NCBI GenBank assembly: GCA_021399445.1
Contig: JAJTUQ010000004.1
Location: 1,426,001-1,490,000 of the forward strand
Reading direction: 5' to 3'
Source of the DNA: Xylogone sp. PMI_703
Taxonomy: Eukaryota > Ascomycota > Leotiomycetes
DNA: 64,000 nt
The notes beneath the pieces are model-generated. The model did not search any database and was not told the origin of the DNA. It saw only the letters and a list, made by a program, of their open reading frames with translations. Of the stretch, positions 59,510 through 64,000 are shown piece by piece. Made by a program: the position numbers and the translations under genes. Each line of letters starts with the position of its first letter. The stretch's first letter is position 1.

Positions 59510-60871
59510 TTATGGCTTGTCCTTGCCAGCAACTAATTTTCCATTCACAAATACTTTCCTGATCGATCTATCATCTCCCATAAACACCCATTTCTTAACA
59601 AGAGCAAGATCGTCTTTCTCCCAGCCACTGATGTTAATGCAATCATTCAAGCCCACATCCACAATGAGAGCATCAAAACTTTTTCCGGGTTTGAAGTTGC
59701 CCACTTTATGATCTAGACCGACTACCTGAGCACTGCCCATTGTTCCAAGGTAAACTACCTCATTAAAGCTCAAGACATTATTATCGTCACCGGTATGCAT
59801 AGCCCGATGTCTCGAGACATTGCTAGCTTGTCGCATAGCATCAAGCATGAACGTTGAATATCCAGCGGAGCAATCAGTACCCAATCCTACCTTTACTCCA
59901 CGGATTAGTAGCTCTCGAACTCGGCACTCTCCATCCCTTAAGCATGTGTTGCTATTTGGATTATGCGCTACCCCGGCTCCTGTCTTGGCCAAATAATCAA
60001 TATCGGTCTCAGACAGATGAATGCAGTGCGCTAGGATACTTTTCTCATGCAGTAAGCCATGGCTTGAATACATCTCACCGTATGTTTCGATTCCGTGTAC
60101 CTTCCTCATACGCTCAATATCATCGACCGTCTCACACATATGTGCTTGGACGTGAATTTTTGGCCCTCCATTGTTATGCGACAGCTTGCCTAGTCCTTCC
60201 ATCAAATCTGGAGGCGCCCAAGGCCCACCTCGGGGTTGAATGCAAGGCAACACTATTTCACCACTCGGATCGATCTTTTGTATATACTGGACACTTCTCT
60301 CCTCGTCTTCGAGACTCTTCTCAACCGATGCTTCAAAGTTGCCATGAGATGCTCCGCCAATTATGCAAAGCTTTCCTATAATCGCTCGCTGTCCATACTT
60401 GAGACACATGTCAGCTAAAATATTGGTTGCTTCCCAATGGATTGTCGAGTTGTATGCTACTGTCGTCGTTCCAAGCTCAAGCTCCTTTTGTACTAGTTCC
60501 GAGTATACTCGTTTTGCCTTTTCATTATCGGAATATGAGGCTTCAATTGGATCGGTGTAATCTCGAACCCATTCACGAAGCGTGCCCTCCATACCCAGAG
60601 CCAGGTTGGGCCATTGTGGAGCATGAAGGTGGGTATCAATGAGACCTGGAAATATGAATTGAGTCGGCGAAAGAATAGTGCATGACGCAGCTGAGAATGA
60701 AGAGTATTTATTGTGTACTTCCGCGGCACTACTGATGGAGCTATCGACGAATTCTATTCTACCATCTTCAAGAACACCTAGAGCAGCAACCCGTAGTATT
60801 TCAAGCTCTTTGAGCGAAAGACTGTGGACGATCCGTCCAATGAAGATTTGTTTAGATGTGCTCGACATCAC
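59510..60871 (-). CDS. Guanine deaminase-like amidohydrolase
   Basis: Likely converts guanine to xanthine and ammonia, a cytosolic step of purine breakdown. 453 aa, no intron. Amidohydrolase fold with metal ligands in DTHLHAPQ (His81, His83), HVQAHMCE (His240 or His244), LAHCIHLS (His282) and GLGTDCSAGY (Asp333). NPNSNTCLRDG, ELGTTTVAY and GQRAIIGKLC are typical of guanine deaminases. PRGGPWAP replaces the PRFAPSC-type motif of well-studied guanine deaminases, so a related substrate is possible. It is divergent from a purine-cytosine permease, which supports a purine role. Length matches the family. Confidence 0.8.
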   Translation of the reverse strand: MMSSTSKQIFIGRIVHSLSLKELEILRVAALGVLEDGRIEFVDSSISSAAEVHNKYSSFSAASCTILSPTQFIFPGLIDTHLHAPQWPNLALGMEGTLREWVRDYTDPIEASYSDNEKAKRVYSELVQKELELGTTTVAYNSTIHWEATNILADMCLKYGQRAIIGKLCIIGGASHGNFEASVEKSLEDEERSVQYIQKIDPSGEIVLPCIQPRGGPWAPPDLMEGLGKLSHNNGGPKIHVQAHMCETVDDIERMRKVHGIETYGEMYSSHGLLHEKSILAHCIHLSETDIDYLAKTGAGVAHNPNSNTCLRDGECRVRELLIRGVKVGLGTDCSAGYSTFMLDAMRQASNVSRHRAMHTGDDNNVLSFNEVVYLGTMGSAQVVGLDHKVGNFKPGKSFDALIVDVGLNDCINISGWEKDDLALVKKWVFMGDDRSIRKVFVNGKLVAGKDKP

Positions 60872-61107
60872 GAACTGCCGCCCTGTATATAGGTATCGAA
60901 ACCGCTATTTAAGATGCAGTTGCAAATCTATGCACGTAAACACAAGTTCCTTATATGGTTAGGCTTCTGGAAATTGTGTTGTTGACATAGCCAAACACAA
61001 ATTCTGGTACTTCTCATCAGATTGTGGAAAGAAGCAGGAAAGGCAAAGGTGGGAGGAATCCCCCATCTCCTGGTAGTTCTTGCATAAGGAGGAGTCGCCG
61101 ACATGAA

Positions 61108-61392
61108 AGATAAGCGTTTGGGGAATCCGGGGCCGACGGGCTACGCCCAATGCTGGTAGATATACACAATATTGATAAGCAGCGGGCAAGTTGTTCTACA
61201 GTCTACCAAGGGGGCTTGGTGATAATGTCTTATGTTCTAAGAGACGGAATAATGATACTTGAAGTGATAATGGCCGTGTATCAGCCGAATCGCGATAAGG
61301 ACGGCGAGCAGCGGGCCTACCTCTTTGATCACTGGCATTGATACTTATCAGCGGAATGGTGCTCACTTGCTGACACGCGTTAATCATTATCA
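61108..61392. promoter_or_regulatory. Cluster of seven HGATAR (GATA-factor) sites in a divergent promoter
   Basis: AGATAA 61108-61113; TGATAA 61173-61178, 61220-61225 and 61265-61270; CGATAA 61293-61298; TTATCA (minus strand TGATAA) 61345-61350 and 61387-61392. All lie within the 602 bp between the deaminase and permease starts. GATA factors such as AreA/NIT2 bind HGATAR and activate nitrogen-scavenging genes. Use of these sites is inferred. Confidence 0.55.
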
Positions 61393-61473
61393 ATTGTGGT
61401 TGAGAAGTAGTTTATTTCTCAGGCCTGAAACGGTTGAGAATAAGTTCACGGCAAGGGCAGTGAAGCGTGTACC

Positions 61474-63137
61474 ATGGCTGACTGTATTCGAGACGTAGAG
61501 AAAGGAGCAGCTTCCGATACTTCTCTAGATGGGAAGAATACTCTTCATACTAACATTCGATATGATACTTCTCAGGGCGAAGTGAGTTTTCTCCCGTCTC
61601 TATCATGGAGCCGCAAATTACGACAATGGATTCGAACAGCCGGAGCTGAAGAAGGAGGTATCGAACATGTTCCTCTTGAGCAACGTACTAACCAACACCC
61701 GAGTTCCATCTTTATGATATTTATGAGTGCAAATGTCTGTGTTCCAACACTTGCATTTGGTACCTTAGGACCTGGCCTCTTTGGTCTGGGATGGTGGGAC
61801 TCTTTCCTCTGCTTGGTATTCATCAATCTCATCGGATCGATACCTCCTGCACTAATGGCTACACTGGGTCCTAAATTAGGCCTGAGAACCATGGTGATTC
61901 CAAGATACTCTTTTGGTTGGTATCCATCAAAGCTAACGGCGGCTGTCAACCTCCTAAGTCAGATTGGCTGGGCTATGGTTAACACAATTGCTGGAGCTGT
62001 GATTTTATACGACGTGGGAAATACCAAGCTACCTTTATCAATCTGTGTCCTCCTTATTGTCATTGTCGCAATGACTATTGGGATGTTCGGATATAAGCAG
62101 GTTCATCAGCTGGAGAGATATGCTTGGATGGTGATAACCGTGTGTTTTGCTATCGTGGCTGGATTTGGCGCGAAGCACTTCGTTAATGTCCCAATGGGCT
62201 CAGGACCAAGTGAGACTTCAAGTGTGCTTTCCTTCGGAACGACCATCATTGGCTTCCAGATTTCGTGGGCGGCTATCGCTGCTGATTATGGTGTCTATAT
62301 GAGAGAGGACCGTATGTTATGAACTTAAACCAGTTATGCGTGTTTACTGAGAATAGAAACTAGGCAAGCCTCAATCGGTATTCTGGTGGACCTTCGCTGG
62401 CCTTTTCCTTGGCCAATTCTTCATTGAGGCACTTGGGGTAGCGCTCATGACCACGGTTCAGGGAGACAACGTCTTCCGGGCAGCCTACAACCGTGCTGGA
62501 GTTGGTGGTCTAACAGGACAGATATTTCAAGGGTACACGAATGGAGTTGTAGGATTTGGGAAGTTCATTCAAGTACTGCTAAGCTTTTCCGTTATTGGGG
62601 CTGTAACACGTAAGTATCTTCCACAAGTCCGCATTGAGGTTATTGACATTAGTGATAGTCAATATTTATTCGGTTGGACTCAATGTTCAAGCTATTGGCC
62701 TTGGGCTACTCACGATTCCGCGGCTGGTATGGTCGTTGATGGGCGGGATAATATGCCTTGCTGCATCTATGGCGGGACGAGATCATTTGGCTTCCGTCAT
62801 GGAAAACTTTTTAAACGTAATTGCCTATTGGCTTACGCCTTTTCTTGCGATTATGTTCCTAGAGCATATTATTTTCAGAAGAGGCTACGCATATGACGTT
62901 ACAGCTTGGGATAATCCACTGAAGCTCCCATATGGATATGCAGCTCTATTCACATTCATAGTTGGGACTGTACTCGCCATATTATGTATGAGCCAAACTT
63001 GGTGGGTGGGGCCAATTGCATTGAAGGTTGGAAATCCTCCATTCGGCACCGATATCTCCTGGGAGTTGGCTTTAGGAGCAACAATCATTATGTATATCCC
63101 ACTAAGATGGCTCGAACGAAAAAGGTGGGGGCTATAA
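61474..63137 (+). CDS. NCS1 purine-cytosine permease (Fcy type), 3 exons
   Basis: Proton-coupled importer of cytosine and purines at the plasma membrane. Exons 61474-62311, 62364-62609 and 62653-63137 join to about 522 aa with about 12 TM segments. The hydrophilic N-terminus ends with GGIEHVPLEQRT, and TM1 onward reads ANVCVPTLAFGTLGPGLFGL, then PRYSFGWYP and NLLSQIGWAMVNTIAGA, all close to Fcy/FcyB-type carriers and distinct from the Fur-type copy at 21.9-23.7 kb. The intron 2 acceptor at 62652 keeps VNIYSVGLNVQAIGLGLLTIPR in frame. The gene is intact. Divergent from the deaminase with shared GATA-rich DNA, so the pair may be co-induced when purines serve as nitrogen source. Confidence 0.87.
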
Positions 63138-63220
63138 GTGTGTAACTACATAGACGATTCCTCCAGACTTAACTATTCTATCGCAAGAATTTATAATTCC
63201 TAATCTGCTATAATTGTCAC

Positions 63221-64000
63221 TCAATATTGGATAGAAGCAATAATCGCTTCACTTGCATCAACCTCAACGCTCATAATACCATCGTTCAAAAGTAACGTTA
63301 CTGTATCATTAACACCTGCACCCCCTTACCATTACTCGCAACAGTCCATCTCATACTTCCCCAAGTAATATTCTGTGCCGTTGTAGCTGTGCCGCCAAAT
63401 GGACTTGTCAGCCTCTTGATCTCTACAGACTTAGCGTCATCTCCAATAGATAGCGTGACCTTCCTAGATGGCCGGGAAGAAGCGGAATTTAGATCATTAC
63501 TGCACAGACGCATATTATTGATGGCAATGCGAGCGAGTTTCTCATTGTCGTACGCTGTGTATGTCGTTAAGAAATTATCTTTCAGATCAATGCTCATTAC
63601 GCGGACGTCCTGGGCTGATCCAATGAAATCAGCTGCAAACATCTGTCCATAGAATGCAGCGTGTACACCCGCTGGAGTATTGTTATATGCTGGATTCCAT
63701 AGAGAAAAAGGAAATGTAAGGCCCGATTGATAATTAATCCTGGAGACGTTCTAGATTTTTTGAAACAAGGTCAGCCCTCTTCATCTGTAGTCTAAGAGCA
63801 CCTAGTATCACTTACAATAGACATGCTATATAAGAAAAAATCTGCCATCCATAGAGAATCTCCTAGAACATTCTGTAATGGACTGTTGTTGGAGCTATTA
63901 CCTAGAGCATTGCCTACTTCAGCAAGAGCTAACGGAATTGGAGGTTTCTGCTTGTTGAGGTATTTGATTGCGTTCCTGATAAACTTGGAACCCCTCACTA
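63221..64000 (-). CDS. GH79-like glycoside hydrolase, partial (5' end outside window), 3' frameshift
   Basis: C-terminal part of a probably secreted beta-glucuronidase-like enzyme. The exon from the window edge to 63816 reads IPLALAEVGNALG and LGDSLWMADFFLYSMSI. An intron (63751-63815) follows, then SRINYQSG, FYGQMFAADFIGS and the GH79C domain (VEIKRLTSPFGGT, ITWGSMRW). At a run of five G (63331-63335) the frame ends early at 63298. With one more G the frame would continue about 34 residues through a typical family ending to a TGA at 63221. Either a genuine frameshift or a homopolymer error. The LAEVG glutamate may be the catalytic nucleophile. Confidence 0.68.

Noticed and set aside
61172..61341. 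63-codon + strand frame before the permease
   Set aside because: Lies in the divergent promoter among the GATA sites, with no motif; probably not coding.
1..64000. CRISPR arrays, rRNA genes, bacterial-type operons
   Set aside because: No regularly spaced short repeats, no rRNA-like sequence, and the gene structure is eukaryotic throughout.

Overview
This window is nuclear DNA of a filamentous ascomycete (Pezizomycotina). The signs are short GT-AG introns of about 50-75 nt, Zn2Cys6 and bZIP/DUF3425 regulators, a HET-domain protein, a DUF7029/DUF7223-type secreted protein, NCS1 permeases, a three-copper-centre oxidase, and Fot1/pogo and Ty1/copia transposons with C-to-T/G-to-A decay that looks like RIP. 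A leotiomycete is a reasonable guess, but the sequence alone does not prove it. Exon joins were worked out by hand from splice sites, reading frame and family motifs.

Layout. 0.1-4.5 kb: a secreted GPI-type DUF7029 protein (-) and a DUF7730/F-box-like protein (+). 4.5-9.7 kb: no genes found, one MITE. 9.7-13.6 kb: a Zn2Cys6 regulator (+) and a secreted TAP-like alpha/beta hydrolase (-). 16-23.7 kb: a belt of broken genes, comprising an acyl-CoA ligase relic, an MFS drug-transporter pseudogene with an internal deletion, a Zn2Cys6 pseudogene fused tail-to-tail to a truncated aldehyde dehydrogenase, and a broken Fur-type NCS1 permease. 24.1 kb: an intron-bearing tRNA-Gln(CTG). 24.7-37.4 kb: an intact run of SDR, bZIP/DUF3425, multicopper oxidase, twin-zinc-cluster regulator, HET protein and a second SDR. 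38.5-43.7 kb: a hypothetical protein, a tandem array of decaying single-pass membrane-protein genes, and a second bZIP/DUF3425 regulator.

43.87-59.15 kb is one nested transposon stack. A pogo/Fot1-like element of about 2 kb with TIRs over 100 bp carries an intact 1,883-bp Fot1-like element inside its left TIR. Its transposase gene was then split by an old, heavily mutated copia retrotransposon (TSD TAAAC/TAGAC). That copy was in turn entered by a young copia element of the same family (TSD TATTC, LTRs that read as identical). Removing the insertions leaves about 1,979 bp, which agrees with a single Fot1-size element. The stack lies 131 bp upstream of the bZIP start codon.

59.5-64 kb: a guanine-deaminase-like gene (-) and a purine-cytosine-type NCS1 permease (+) are divergent and share a promoter with seven HGATAR sites in about 285 bp. 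This suggests a nitrogen-controlled purine import and deamination pair. The window ends in a partial GH79-like glycoside hydrolase whose 3' end carries a one-base frameshift.
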